From: Streptomyces sp. S465
GTDB taxonomy: Bacteria > Actinomycetota > Actinomycetes > Streptomycetales > Streptomycetaceae
Reading direction: 5' to 3'
NCBI RefSeq assembly: GCF_026898115.1
Contig: NZ_CP114036.1
Coordinates: 5,760,001 to 5,824,000, forward strand
DNA: 64,000 nt
Shown here: piece after piece, positions 31,855 through 39,982 of the stretch
Numbering within the stretch: position 1 is the first letter of the stretch
Layout: each line of letters starts with the position of its first letter
Made by a program: the position numbers and the translations under genes
Notes under the pieces: model-generated
Seen by the model: only the letters and a program-made list of their open reading frames with translations
What the model was told of the DNA's origin: nothing
Database searches by the model: none

Positions 31855-33363
31855 ATGCCTGAAACGGCTTCATACGTGGACCCCAGACGCTGGAAAGCGC
31901 TGATATTCATCGCTCTGGCCCAGCTGATGGTCGTGCTCGACGCGACCATCGTGAACATCGCGCTGCCCAGCGCCCAGGCCGATCTCGGCATCTCCGACGG
32001 CAACCGGCAGTGGGTCATCACGGCCTACGCCCTCGCCTTCGGCGGACTGCTGCTGTTCGGTGGCCGGATCGCCGACCTGTGGGGTCGTAAGCAGACCTTC
32101 CTCGTCGGTCTCCTCGGCTTCGCGGCCGCCTCGGCCATCGGCGGTGCCGCGCTGAACACCGGCATGCTGCTGGGCGCGCGTGCGTTGCAGGGTGTGTTCG
32201 GCGCGCTGCTCGCCCCCTCGGCGCTCTCGCTGCTCGCGGTGATGTTCACCGACCCCAAGGAGCGCGCCAAGGCGTTCGGCGTCTTCGGTGCCATCGCGGG
32301 TGGTGGCGGTGCCGTCGGCCTGATCCTCGGCGGTGTGCTCACCGAGTACATGGACTGGCGCTGGACCTTCTTCGTGAACATCCCGTTCGCCGTCATCGCC
32401 GCGGTCGGCGCGATCGCCGTGATCCGCGAGCCGGTGGAGAGCCGCAACTCTTCCCGGCTGGACATCCCCGGTGTGCTCCTGGCCACCTCGGGTCTGGTCG
32501 CGCTGGTCTACGGCTTCACCCGCGCCGAGTCCGACGGCTGGTCCGCGGGTCCGACCGTCGGTCTGTTCATCGCCGCGGCCGTGCTGCTGATCGCCTTCGT
32601 GGCCGTCGAGTCGCGGGTGAGGGCTCCGCTGCTGCCGCTGCGCGTGGTCGCCGACCGGAACCGGGCCGGTGTCTACGCCTCGCTGGGCCTGGCCGTCATC
32701 GGGATGTTCGGCCTGTTCCTCTTCCTCACCTACTACATGCAGGTCGTCAAGGGATTCAGCCCGGTCAAGACAGGTTTCGCCTTCCTGCCGATGGTCGCGG
32801 GCATGATCACCGGCTCGACGCAGATCGGTGCCCGGCTGATGACCCGGGTCCCGGCGCGGCTGCTGATGGGTCCGGGCTTCCTGGTCGCCTCGGTCGGCAT
32901 GCTGCTGCTGACCCGGATCGACCTGGACACCTCGTACCCGACGCTGATCCTGCCCGGGTTCCTGCTGCTCGGCCTCGGCATGGGTACCGCGTTCATGCCG
33001 GCGATGAGCCTGGCCACACACGGCGTCGAACCGCGTGACGCGGGTGTCGCCTCGGCCATGGTCAACACCTCGCAGCAGGTGGGCGGCGCCATCGGCACCG
33101 CGCTGCTGAACACCATCGCGGCGAGCGCCACCACCGACTACGCCAGGTCGCATATGGCGGCCGCCCCTTCGCGCAAGGCGCTGGAGCTCCAGTCGATGGT
33201 GCACGGCTACACCACCGCCATCTGGTGGGCGGTCGGCATCCTGGCGCTGGCCGCGGTGCTGGCCATGACGCTGGTCAACGCCGGCCGGCAGGACGGCGGC
33301 GGCGCGGTCGCGGGCTCCGGGGACGGGGCGGCGGAGGACGCCGTTCCGGTCCTGGCGCACTGA
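31855..33363 (+). CDS. MFS drug exporter, DHA2 (EmrB/QacA) family
   Basis: 502 residues and about 14 hydrophobic segments. Family motifs: QLMVVLDATIVNIALPSAQADL in two parts (motif D1 with D-A-T-I-V-N), FGGRIADLWGRKQTFL (motif A) and GGGGAVGLILGGVLTEYMDW (motif C of antiporters). It exports drugs or secondary metabolites driven by protons. Probably controlled by the TetR gene upstream. Its last codons and stop lie in a 28-bp tandem duplication, and a strong terminator follows. Confidence 0.9.
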   Translation: MPETASYVDPRRWKALIFIALAQLMVVLDATIVNIALPSAQADLGISDGNRQWVITAYALAFGGLLLFGGRIADLWGRKQTFLVGLLGFAAASAIGGAALNTGMLLGARALQGVFGALLAPSALSLLAVMFTDPKERAKAFGVFGAIAGGGGAVGLILGGVLTEYMDWRWTFFVNIPFAVIAAVGAIAVIREPVESRNSSRLDIPGVLLATSGLVALVYGFTRAESDGWSAGPTVGLFIAAAVLLIAFVAVESRVRAPLLPLRVVADRNRAGVYASLGLAVIGMFGLFLFLTYYMQVVKGFSPVKTGFAFLPMVAGMITGSTQIGARLMTRVPARLLMGPGFLVASVGMLLLTRIDLDTSYPTLILPGFLLLGLGMGTAFMPAMSLATHGVEPRDAGVASAMVNTSQQVGGAIGTALLNTIAASATTDYARSHMAAAPSRKALELQSMVHGYTTAIWWAVGILALAAVLAMTLVNAGRQDGGGAVAGSGDGAAEDAVPVLAH

Positions 33364-33405
33364 CGCCGGGAACGATGTCCTGGCGCGCTGACGCCGGGAA
33401 CGATG
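33350..33405. repeat. 28-bp tandem duplication spanning the MFS stop codon
   Basis: Two copies of a 28-bp unit beginning TCCTGGCGC and ending GGGAACGATG, at 33350-33377 and 33378-33405, with one mismatch (A/G). The stop codon of the transporter is in the first copy. Confidence 0.85.
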
Positions 33406-33408
33406 GGC

Positions 33409-33447
33409 GAAGCCCCGCTCCCTCTGGATTCCAGGGAGCGGGGCTTC
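33409..33447. terminator. terminator after the MFS gene
   Basis: Perfect 15-bp stem GAAGCCCCGCTCCCT / AGGGAGCGGGGCTTC with a 9-base loop. Confidence 0.8.
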
Positions 33448-33553
33448 CGCTTGGATGCCGGGATGCCGGGGCGGCGCCGGCGTGGCCAGGGCCGGCGGCC
33501 TGGGGTCGTCAGCGCCGGGGGTCGTCAGCGCGGCCGGGGCCCGGCCCAGGGCG

Positions 33554-34066
33554 TCAGCGCAGCCAGGGGAGGTCGGCGCCCTCCGGCTGAAGACCGTCCG
33601 CGATGATCCGGCATATCTCGCCGAACTGCTCGACCTGCTCGGGGGAGAGCCGGTCGAAGATGGCCAGCCGTACGGCGGAGACATGACCGGGAGCGGTCTT
33701 CCGCAGCACCTCGAACCCCTCGTCGGTCAGGACCGCGTTCTGCCCGCGCTTGTCGTCGGGGCAGTCCTCGCGCCGGACCCAGCCGTCCTTCTCCATCCGG
33801 GCGATGGCATGGGACAGCCGAGAGCGGGTGATCTTGGCGACCTGGGCGAGTTCGGTCATCCGCATCCGGTGGCGAGGCGCCCAGGAGAGCGCCACGAGCA
33901 GCCCGTAATAGACATGAGGCATGCCCGCGTCGCGCTGTAGCTGGCGGTCGAGGTGATCCTCCAGCAGCATGCTGGCGTGCCTGTACGCCAGCCAGCTGCG
34001 CTGCTCGTCATCGGTCAGCCAACGCGGCGCGTCGGCGTCTGCGGGGGTTTTCATGGCGTCGTCCAC
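33554..34066 (-). CDS. MarR-family transcriptional regulator
   Basis: 170 residues (ATG at 34066; ATG at 34054 is an alternative). Winged helix: MRMTELAQVAKITRSRLSHAI (recognition helix SRLSHAIARME) and the wing DCPDDKRGQNAVLTDEG. Streptomyces MarR proteins next to dioxygenases usually sense aromatic ligands. It is divergent from the extradiol dioxygenase gene with 115 bp between them and a palindrome in between. Confidence 0.85.
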   Translation of the reverse strand: MDDAMKTPADADAPRWLTDDEQRSWLAYRHASMLLEDHLDRQLQRDAGMPHVYYGLLVALSWAPRHRMRMTELAQVAKITRSRLSHAIARMEKDGWVRREDCPDDKRGQNAVLTDEGFEVLRKTAPGHVSAVRLAIFDRLSPEQVEQFGEICRIIADGLQPEGADLPWLR

Positions 34067-34132
34067 GCGTCCATTCTAGGTATTGCTCTTTGAATTTTAA
34101 ACAAGTGTGCGGTACAGTTGGCATGCTGATTG

Positions 34133-34146
34133 CTTGATACTTCAAG
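34133..34146. promoter_or_regulatory. MarR operator candidate
   Basis: CTTGA-TACT-TCAAG, 36 bp upstream of the dioxygenase start; a related imperfect copy (TTTGAATTTTAAACAAG) lies at 34089-34105. Spacing and base composition (A/T-rich, unlike the surroundings) fit MarR operators. Confidence 0.6.
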
Positions 34147-34181
34147 TAGATTGTCGAGCTCCGCACTGCCGAGGAGTCTTC

Positions 34182-34964
34182 ATGTCCGCGCTCGACGGGC
34201 GCATGCCCGCCCTCTACCTCAGCCATGGTGCTCCGCCGCTCGCCGACGATCCGGTCTGGCCCGGACAGCTCGCCGCCTGGGCCGCGGGCCTGCCCCGGCC
34301 CAAGGCCATTCTCATGATCTCCGCCCACTGGGAGGAGGCACCCCTGGCCATCGGGGCCACCCGACAGGTGCCGCTGGTATATGACTTCTGGGGCTTCCCC
34401 CAGCACTACTACCAGGTGCGGTACGCCGCCCCCGGCGCTCCCGAGCTGGCCGAGCGGATCCGCAAGACACTGCGCACGGCGGGCACCCCGGTCCAGGACA
34501 TCCCCGACCGGGGGCTTGACCATGGCGCGTATGTGCCGCTGGTCGAGATGTATCCGGAGGCCGACATCCCGGTCCTCCAGGTGTCGATGCCGACCCTCGA
34601 TCCGCGGAAGCTGATGGAGATCGGGCGGAAGCTGGCGCCGCTGCGGGACGAGGGCGTGCTGATCGTCGGCAGCGGTTTCTTCACCCACAACCTGGCCGCA
34701 CTGCGGCACTCGGGTCCGACGCCGCCCGGCTGGTCGACCGAGTTCGACGACTGGGGGCAGCGGGCCCTGGACGCCCAGGACATCGACGCGCTGCTGGACT
34801 TCGAGCACGCGGCGCCGGCGGGGCAGCTCGCCCATCCGCGTACCGAACACTTCGCGCCGTTGTTCGTCACGCTGGGCGCGGCGGAGGGGGAGCTGGGCAG
34901 CCAGCGGAGCGTGATCGACGGCTTCTGGATGGGGCTGGCCAAGCGGTCGCTCCAGTTCGGCTGA
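34182..34964 (+). CDS. class III extradiol ring-cleavage dioxygenase, DODA/LigB type
   Basis: 260 residues from ATG at 34182 (GAGGAG upstream). Features of the LigB/DODA family: MPALYLSHGAPPLADD (iron-ligand His), KAILMISAHWEE (second His), GLDHGAYVPLVEMYPEADIPV with the acid/base His, and FTHNL. Cleaves aromatic catechol- or DOPA-like rings with Fe(II) and O2. Controlled by the divergent MarR product (inferred). The 3' flank has a 23-bp-period repeat GGTACGGGCGGGTC. Confidence 0.85.
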   Translation: MSALDGRMPALYLSHGAPPLADDPVWPGQLAAWAAGLPRPKAILMISAHWEEAPLAIGATRQVPLVYDFWGFPQHYYQVRYAAPGAPELAERIRKTLRTAGTPVQDIPDRGLDHGAYVPLVEMYPEADIPVLQVSMPTLDPRKLMEIGRKLAPLRDEGVLIVGSGFFTHNLAALRHSGPTPPGWSTEFDDWGQRALDAQDIDALLDFEHAAPAGQLAHPRTEHFAPLFVTLGAAEGELGSQRSVIDGFWMGLAKRSLQFG

Positions 34965-34967
34965 GCC

Positions 34968-35013
34968 GGTACGGGCGGGTCGGCCGGGGCGGTACGGGCG
35001 GGTCCACCGGGGT
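34968..35013. repeat. 23-bp direct repeat after the dioxygenase
   Basis: GGTACGGGCGGGTC occurs at 34968-34981 and 34991-35004, each followed by an SSCCGGGG-like run, in the convergent spacer. Confidence 0.65.
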
Positions 35014-35060
35014 CCAACCGGGGGGACCCGCTCGGGCCGTTGTGGTCGTTGTCGTGGTCG

Positions 35061-36152
35061 TCAGAGTGCCGGGTCGATCATCGCGCAGGCGCGCAGCGCG
35101 GCGGTCAGGGCCGTCGCGTCCGTTCCCCCGCCGACGTCGAGGGCGGTGTCCGTCAGCTTGATGGCGTGCTCGTCGCCGTGTGCGGCGGCGCGGGCGAAGA
35201 CCTCCTCGGGGGTGACGCCGGCCGCGGACGGCAGCCGCCCGGCCGGGCCTGCCGGGTCGGCCGCACCTGCCGGGAGCGGCTCCGGCGGCGCGTACGCCGC
35301 CGTGACCGCGGCGCTCGCCGCCCACGCCGCGTCCAGACTCGGCGCCCACAGCTCACGGGGCAGCGCGGGCAGGACGCGCAGTACGGCATTGGGCGCGGTC
35401 GCGGCGTGGACCAGCATGACCGGTTCGCCGTGGCCGTGGGTGGCGTAGCGGTGCGTCGCGGCCCGTACCAGCTCGGCCAGTCGCCGGCGCGCCTCCTCGG
35501 GCCGCTCGGCGAGGCCGGGGGCGGGCAGGGCGGGCGGCCAGGCCGGGAAGGCGGTGAGCCGGGGCAGCCGCTCCCGTATGCCCCCGCTCTGGTCCGCGAT
35601 CGGCTCCACGGCGGCCAGCGCGTCGGCCGCCGAGCCGGAGCCGGGGCCCGGCCGCTGCCCGAGCGGCGGCAGCGGGGCGTGGCGGGCGGCCCAGTAGCCG
35701 AGGGCGTGGGCCAGCTCGGCGGTGCGGGGCGCGGTCGTACCCTCCGGGTCGTCCAGCAGGGTCCGCACGGCGTGGCCGACCCGGATCACCGGATGCGTCG
35801 CGCCGCCGGCGATGCCCGGCAGCAGCCGCGGCCACCACACGGCGAGCACGTCCCGCCAGGGGCGGTCGGCCAGTTCCCGGTCGAAGTAGGCGGGCCAGTC
35901 GGCGAGGCGGCGTGGATCGCCGAGCGCCTCGCGCCAGTTCTCCTCGGTGATCCGGGCGTACGAGCCCGGCATCTCCTCCAGCTTGTCGCGATAGCGGTCC
36001 AGCCACCGGTGCACGACGCGCCCGTGACCGTGGCGTACGAGCGCCTCCACGGCCATCGGCGCGTGATTGCTCAGCCATCCCCGATGCTCGGGCCCGGCGG
36101 CATGCAGTCGCTCGAGGGCCTCGTCGAGGGTTCCACTCGTGTCCTCCGTCAT
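35061..36152 (-). CDS. questin-oxidase-like protein (DUF4243)
   Basis: 363 residues. Contains DUF4243 features: N-terminal TLDEALERLHAAGPEHRGWLSNHAPMAVEAL, NWREALGDPRRLADWPAYFD, and the conserved HPVIRVGHAVRTLL. The family is named for fungal questin oxidase (a Baeyer-Villiger-like enzyme on anthraquinones), but many bacterial members are uncharacterised. ATG at 36152. Its neighbours do not fix a pathway; the nearby extradiol dioxygenase also points to aromatic compounds (inference). Confidence 0.75.
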   Translation of the reverse strand: MTEDTSGTLDEALERLHAAGPEHRGWLSNHAPMAVEALVRHGHGRVVHRWLDRYRDKLEEMPGSYARITEENWREALGDPRRLADWPAYFDRELADRPWRDVLAVWWPRLLPGIAGGATHPVIRVGHAVRTLLDDPEGTTAPRTAELAHALGYWAARHAPLPPLGQRPGPGSGSAADALAAVEPIADQSGGIRERLPRLTAFPAWPPALPAPGLAERPEEARRRLAELVRAATHRYATHGHGEPVMLVHAATAPNAVLRVLPALPRELWAPSLDAAWAASAAVTAAYAPPEPLPAGAADPAGPAGRLPSAAGVTPEEVFARAAAHGDEHAIKLTDTALDVGGGTDATALTAALRACAMIDPAL

Positions 36153-36244
36153 GGCCTCACGCTAGGGACGGCGGGGGCGGCCCCGGAACGGACCGTGGAC
36201 GGAAGCGTGGGGGGACCGTCGACCTAAGCCGCACAGGGGGAGGA

Positions 36245-36661
36245 CTAAGCCGGAGGCCGCGGTTTCCACACGTGGAAGACGTAGTACGACATGGCCGCCA
36301 TCGCGAGCCCCGACCCGAGCCCGATCCCCGCGGACCGGAGGACCGAGCCTCCGCTCACGGAGTGCAGGAAGCCGAGCGCGCAGCCGAGGACCGCCCCGTA
36401 CAGCATGGCCCGGATCTCCGGCATCACGCCCGGCGTCCTCCTGCCGAGCGCGTAGCAGAGCGCTCCGAGCACGACCGCCGACACCACGCCGAGGACGGCG
36501 GCCGCGGGGATGCTGGAGCCCTGGTTGTGGTCCACGAACATCACCCAGCCGCCGAAGAGCACGGCCAGCACGGCCGGCACGCCCCAGGAGGCGGAGGGGT
36601 GGAGCGGGAGGTGGAGCCGCGGATGGCCGGGGTGGCTCACCGGGGCTGTGGGGGCGTTCAT
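36245..36661 (-). CDS. small integral membrane protein
   Basis: 138 residues with four hydrophobic segments (GVPAVLAVLFGGWVMFV, AAAVLGVVSAVVLGALCYAL, IRAMLYGAVLGCALGFL, SAGIGLGSGLAMAAMSYYVF) and a His-rich hydrophilic N-terminus. No family recognised. ATG at 36661 with GGAGG. Transcribed away from hrdD. Confidence 0.65.
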   Translation of the reverse strand: MNAPTAPVSHPGHPRLHLPLHPSASWGVPAVLAVLFGGWVMFVDHNQGSSIPAAAVLGVVSAVVLGALCYALGRRTPGVMPEIRAMLYGAVLGCALGFLHSVSGGSVLRSAGIGLGSGLAMAAMSYYVFHVWKPRPPA

Positions 36662-36819
36662 GACCGGACCTCCTCGTCGCCGCTGCCTCGCCCTGACCCG
36701 TCACTCTCCAGCGCACACCCGTGTCGGGGGGCGGGCAAGCCGGGCCGAGGGGGGTACCCGGGCAACCAGGGGGCCGCGAGATTCGTCTTGAAGGACGGGA
36801 GAGGGGTGAGCGAGCCGTC

Positions 36820-36846
36820 GGAACGCGGCTGAGCACAGGCTCTGAC
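36820..36846 (+). promoter_or_regulatory. SigE-type promoter of hrdD
   Basis: GGAAC (36820-36824), 16 bases, TCTGAC (36841-36846), matching the SigE (cell-envelope stress) pattern GGAAC-N16-TCTNAC. hrdD is a known multi-promoter gene in Streptomyces. Confidence 0.6.
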
Positions 36847-36932
36847 CTGCGATTCCGGGTGTTTTGGCAGCGAGCCGACCCCCGTGTGGGTGGACAGGAT
36901 ACTGCATGATCGTAAAAAGGTGGGCGCGTGAT

Positions 36933-36959
36933 GGGAATTCTGTCCTGATTCCAGTCGTT
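36933..36959 (+). promoter_or_regulatory. SigR-type promoter of hrdD
   Basis: GGGAAT (36933-36938), an 18-base spacer, GTT (36957-36959): the consensus for SigR, the thiol-oxidative-stress sigma factor. It lies 78 bp before the start codon. Confidence 0.8.
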
Positions 36960-37036
36960 GTTTCCTTCGGACGGGGCACCCGGCACCGGAGAAACCGTCC
37001 ATAGTCCGCGCCCGATCCATCTGTAAGGGAGCACGC

Positions 37037-38041
37037 ATGGCAACCCGTGCCGTCGCCCGTAATCAGTCCGCCACCGGTGGTGGCGCTGATGGGGCCAACA
37101 GTGTTCGCGCCTCAGGCGGGGAGATCGCCGATCGCGACCTGGTCGGCATGTATCTCGACGAGATCGCTCGCACCCCGTTGCTGGACGCGGCGAAGGAGGT
37201 CGAGCTGTCCCAGTCCATCGAAGCGGGGGTGTACGCCCAGCAGATCCTGGACGGGGAGGTTGAGGACGCCCCTGCCGCAGGCGCGAGCCGCGAGGAGCTG
37301 GAGGCGATAGCCGCCGAAGGTGCCCGTGCCAAGGACATCTTCATCCGCTCCAACCTGCGTCTCGTGGTGGCTGTGGCACGCCGCTATCCGCGCAGTGGAC
37401 TGCCGCTGCTCGACCTGATCCAGGAGGGCAACGCGGGCCTGGTGCGCGCGGTGGAGAAGTTCGACTACACCAAGGGATTCAAGTTCTCGACCTATGCCAC
37501 GTGGTGGATCCGCCAGGCCATCACGCGCTCGATCGCGGACCAGTCCCGTACGATCCGGCTGCCCGTCCACCTGGTCGAGGAGCTCGGCCGGATCCGCCGG
37601 GTGCAGCGGGAGTTCAACCGTGAGCACGGCCGCGAGCCGGAGCACGCCGAGATCGCCGAGGAGCTCGGCTCCACGATGGAGCGGGTCTCGGACGTGCTGG
37701 ACTGGGCACGCGACCCGGTCAGTCTGAACATGTCGGTCGACGACGAGGGGGAGACCCAGTTCGGCGACCTGCTGGAGGACACCTCGGCCGTCTCGCCCGA
37801 GCAGTCGGTGATGACGCTGCTGCGCAGCGAGGAACTGGAGGACCTGATCGGCCGCCTCGACGACCGCACCGCCTCCATCATCAAGGCGCGGTACGGCATC
37901 GACGACGGCCGGGAGCGCACTCTGACCGAGGTCGGCAAGCAGCACGGCCTCACCCGTGAGCGCATCCGGCAGATCGAGAAGCACGCCTTGCTTGAGCTGA
38001 AGAAGATGGCCCGCCAGACCGGTTTTGACGCAGCGGCTTGA
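37037..38041 (+). CDS. hrdD: RNA polymerase sigma factor HrdD
   Basis: 334 residues, matching HrdD (about 332 aa, non-essential group 2 sigma-70). N-terminus MATRAVARNQSATGGGADG, then GGEIADRDLVGMYLDEIART. Region 2 (AKDIFIRSNLRLVVAVARRY, KFSTYATWWIRQAITRSIA) binds the -10 element; region 4 helix-turn-helix is VGKQHGLTRERIRQIEKHA. It lacks the long region 1 of the vegetative HrdB. Two stress promoters precede it. Shares high similarity with HrdB/HrdC, but the N-terminus and length favour HrdD. Confidence 0.93.
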   Translation: MATRAVARNQSATGGGADGANSVRASGGEIADRDLVGMYLDEIARTPLLDAAKEVELSQSIEAGVYAQQILDGEVEDAPAAGASREELEAIAAEGARAKDIFIRSNLRLVVAVARRYPRSGLPLLDLIQEGNAGLVRAVEKFDYTKGFKFSTYATWWIRQAITRSIADQSRTIRLPVHLVEELGRIRRVQREFNREHGREPEHAEIAEELGSTMERVSDVLDWARDPVSLNMSVDDEGETQFGDLLEDTSAVSPEQSVMTLLRSEELEDLIGRLDDRTASIIKARYGIDDGRERTLTEVGKQHGLTRERIRQIEKHALLELKKMARQTGFDAAA

Positions 38042-38097
38042 GTTCCCCGTCCAGCAGCAGACCGCAGCCACCACCAGACCCCCTTCCTCCCCGGACC

Positions 38098-38134
38098 GAG
38101 CCCCGGCGCCCTTCCCCCCCCGGCGCCGGGGCTC
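38098..38134. terminator. hrdD terminator
   Basis: Stem GAGCCCCGGCGCC / GGCGCCGGGGCTC (13 perfect pairs) with a C-rich loop, 57 bp after the hrdD stop. Confidence 0.75.
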
Positions 38135-38136
38135 GC

Positions 38137-38227
38137 TTATGTCCGCACGCGATGTCTGTCCGTGACGTCCGTGCGCGATGTCCGTACGCGATGTCTGTTT
38201 GCGACATCCGTACGCGATGTCTGTTCG
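38137..38227. repeat. 13-bp tandem repeat array, seven units
   Basis: Directly after the hrdD terminator lie seven consecutive 13-bp units of the pattern YGATGTCYGTNCG: TTATGTCCGCACG, CGATGTCTGTCCG, TGACGTCCGTGCG, CGATGTCCGTACG, CGATGTCTGTTTG, CGACATCCGTACG, CGATGTCTGTTCG. It ends in the spacer before the convergent SDR gene. No protein frame uses it. Confidence 0.85.
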
Positions 38228-38253
38228 CGATGGTTGGGGCCGGGGGCGGCCGG

Positions 38254-38991
38254 TCAGGCGGTGAAGCCGCCGTCCACGGCGATCGACGCCCCGGTGATGT
38301 AGCGGCCGTCGTCGCCCGCGAGATGGGCCACGGTCGCGGCGATCTCCGAGGGCCGGCCGTAGCGGCCGAGCGCGGTGAAGCCGCTCTGGGTGGCGGCGCT
38401 CTCGCCGTCGGCCGGATTCATCTCGGTGTCCACCGGACCGGGGTGGACCAGGTTGGCCGTGATCCCGCGCGGGCCGAGCTCACGAGCCAGGGCCTTGGTG
38501 AGGCCGGTGAGCGCGGACTTGCTGGTCGCGTAGAGGGTGCCGCCGGGGAAGGCGACCCGCTCGGCCATACAGCTGCCGATGGTGATGATCCGCCCGCCGT
38601 CGGTCAGCTGCGCGGCGGCCGCCTGTGCCATGAGGAAGGGCGCCCGGACATTGACGGCGAGGACGTGGTCCACGTCGTCCAGCGACAGCTCGGCGAGGGG
38701 GCCGAGGACACCGGCGCCGGCGTTGTTGACGAGGATGTCCAACCGGCCGAACTCGGCGGCGGCCCCTGCCACGGCGGCGCGCACCGCCTGTGCGTCGGCG
38801 CTGTCGGTCTGTACGGCCCAGGCGCGACGTCCCAGCGCCTTGATCCGGTCGACGACATCCGCCGCGCGTCCGGCCTGGCGGTGGTAGGTCAGGGCGACAT
38901 CGGCGCCGTCCTCCGCGAGCCGGATCGCCACGGCCTCGCCGATGCCCCGGCTGCCGCCGGTGACCAGAGCCGCCTTGCCGTCCAGTGTCAT
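38254..38991 (-). CDS. short-chain dehydrogenase/reductase (SDR)
   Basis: 245 residues from ATG at 38991; longer starts lack homology. Rossmann motif ALVTGGSRGIGEA near the N-terminus, NNAGAGVLG, catalytic Ser-Tyr-Lys set (TIGSCMAERVAF, then LYATSKSAL), PGPVDTEMNP and the C-terminal AVDGGFTA. Resembles 3-oxoacyl-[ACP]-reductase-like NAD(P)H oxidoreductases; substrate not assignable. It converges with hrdD and is divergent from fruR. Confidence 0.85.
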   Translation of the reverse strand: MTLDGKAALVTGGSRGIGEAVAIRLAEDGADVALTYHRQAGRAADVVDRIKALGRRAWAVQTDSADAQAVRAAVAGAAAEFGRLDILVNNAGAGVLGPLAELSLDDVDHVLAVNVRAPFLMAQAAAAQLTDGGRIITIGSCMAERVAFPGGTLYATSKSALTGLTKALARELGPRGITANLVHPGPVDTEMNPADGESAATQSGFTALGRYGRPSEIAATVAHLAGDDGRYITGASIAVDGGFTA

Positions 38992-39220
38992 GTCTTCTCC
39001 CCGTTCACGGTGATGTTCCTGTCGTGCGGTGGTCCCCCTGATGAGGACATGACCCGATCCTGGCCGGGCGGGCCGGGGAAGTCCGGCGGGATTCGGACGG
39101 TGCGCTGGTCCGTGCCCGGTCAGGTCTGTTTGATGCCCGAGTCTGTTTACTTTCCTGCATCGCCCACGTAATGTGGCCGCGAAAATCACAGGTTCGGGTA
39201 CGGAAGGGACGTAAACCCAC

Positions 39221-39982
39221 ATGTACGCACCGGAGCGTCAGCAGGAGATTCTCCGGCTCGCCCGTGAAAGCGGGCGGGTGGATGTCCTGTCTCTCGCCGA
39301 GGAGTTCCAGGTCACCGCCGAGACCGTGCGGCGGGATCTGCGTGCCCTCGACCGGGCGGGGCTCGTCCGCCGTGTGCACGGGGGCGCCATCCCGGCCGGC
39401 CGTCTGGACTTCGAGCCCGATCTCGCCGAGCGCGAGTCCACCGCCGCCGACGAGAAGGACCGCATCGCGCGGGCCGCCCTCGCCGAGCTGCCGTCCGACG
39501 GCAGCGTGATCATCGACGCGGGGTCGACGGCGGCCCGGTTCGCCGCGGTCTTCCCGCTGGAGGCCCAGCTCACCGTGGTCACCCACGCCCTGCCGGTGGC
39601 CGCGCGCCTCGCCGACCACCCCGGTATCGCGCTGCACCTCGTCGGCGGGCGGGTCCGCCACCGCACCCGGGCCGCCGTGGACGCATGGGCGCTGCGCGGC
39701 TACGGCGAGATCAAGGCCGATGTGGTCTTCCTCGCCACGAACGGCTTCTCGCCGGAGGGCGGGCTCACCACCCCCGATCTCGCGGAGGGCGCCGTCAAGA
39801 GCGCCATGATCGCGGCGGCCCGGCGGGTGGTGCTGCTCGCGGACTCCGCCAAGTTCGGCCAGCAGCACTTCGCCCGGTTCGGCGGCCTCGACGACGTCGA
39901 TCTGCTCATCACGGACACCGGGCTCAGCCCGCAGGACGCCCTGGCCATCGAGCGCCAGGGCACGGAAGTGGCACGCGCATGA
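39221..39982 (+). CDS. fruR: DeoR-type repressor of fructose utilisation, FruR
   Basis: 253 residues. Begins YAPERQQEILRLARESGRVDV with the DeoR helix-turn-helix (LAEEFQVTAETVRRDLRAL, then GLVRRVHGGAI). The sugar-phosphate-binding domain contains IIDAGSTAARFAAVFP and LATNGFSPEGGLTTPDLAE. First gene of fruR-fruK-fruA; its stop overlaps the fruK start (ATGA at 39979). It probably represses the operon until fructose 1-phosphate binds. Confidence 0.92.
   Translation: MYAPERQQEILRLARESGRVDVLSLAEEFQVTAETVRRDLRALDRAGLVRRVHGGAIPAGRLDFEPDLAERESTAADEKDRIARAALAELPSDGSVIIDAGSTAARFAAVFPLEAQLTVVTHALPVAARLADHPGIALHLVGGRVRHRTRAAVDAWALRGYGEIKADVVFLATNGFSPEGGLTTPDLAEGAVKSAMIAAARRVVLLADSAKFGQQHFARFGGLDDVDLLITDTGLSPQDALAIERQGTEVARA

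Larger units (their letters stand above)
36662..37036. other. hrdD upstream region
   Basis: 375 bp without a gene, holding the SigE-type promoter (36820-36846) and SigR-type promoter (36933-36959) of hrdD. Nothing else recognised. Confidence 0.6.
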
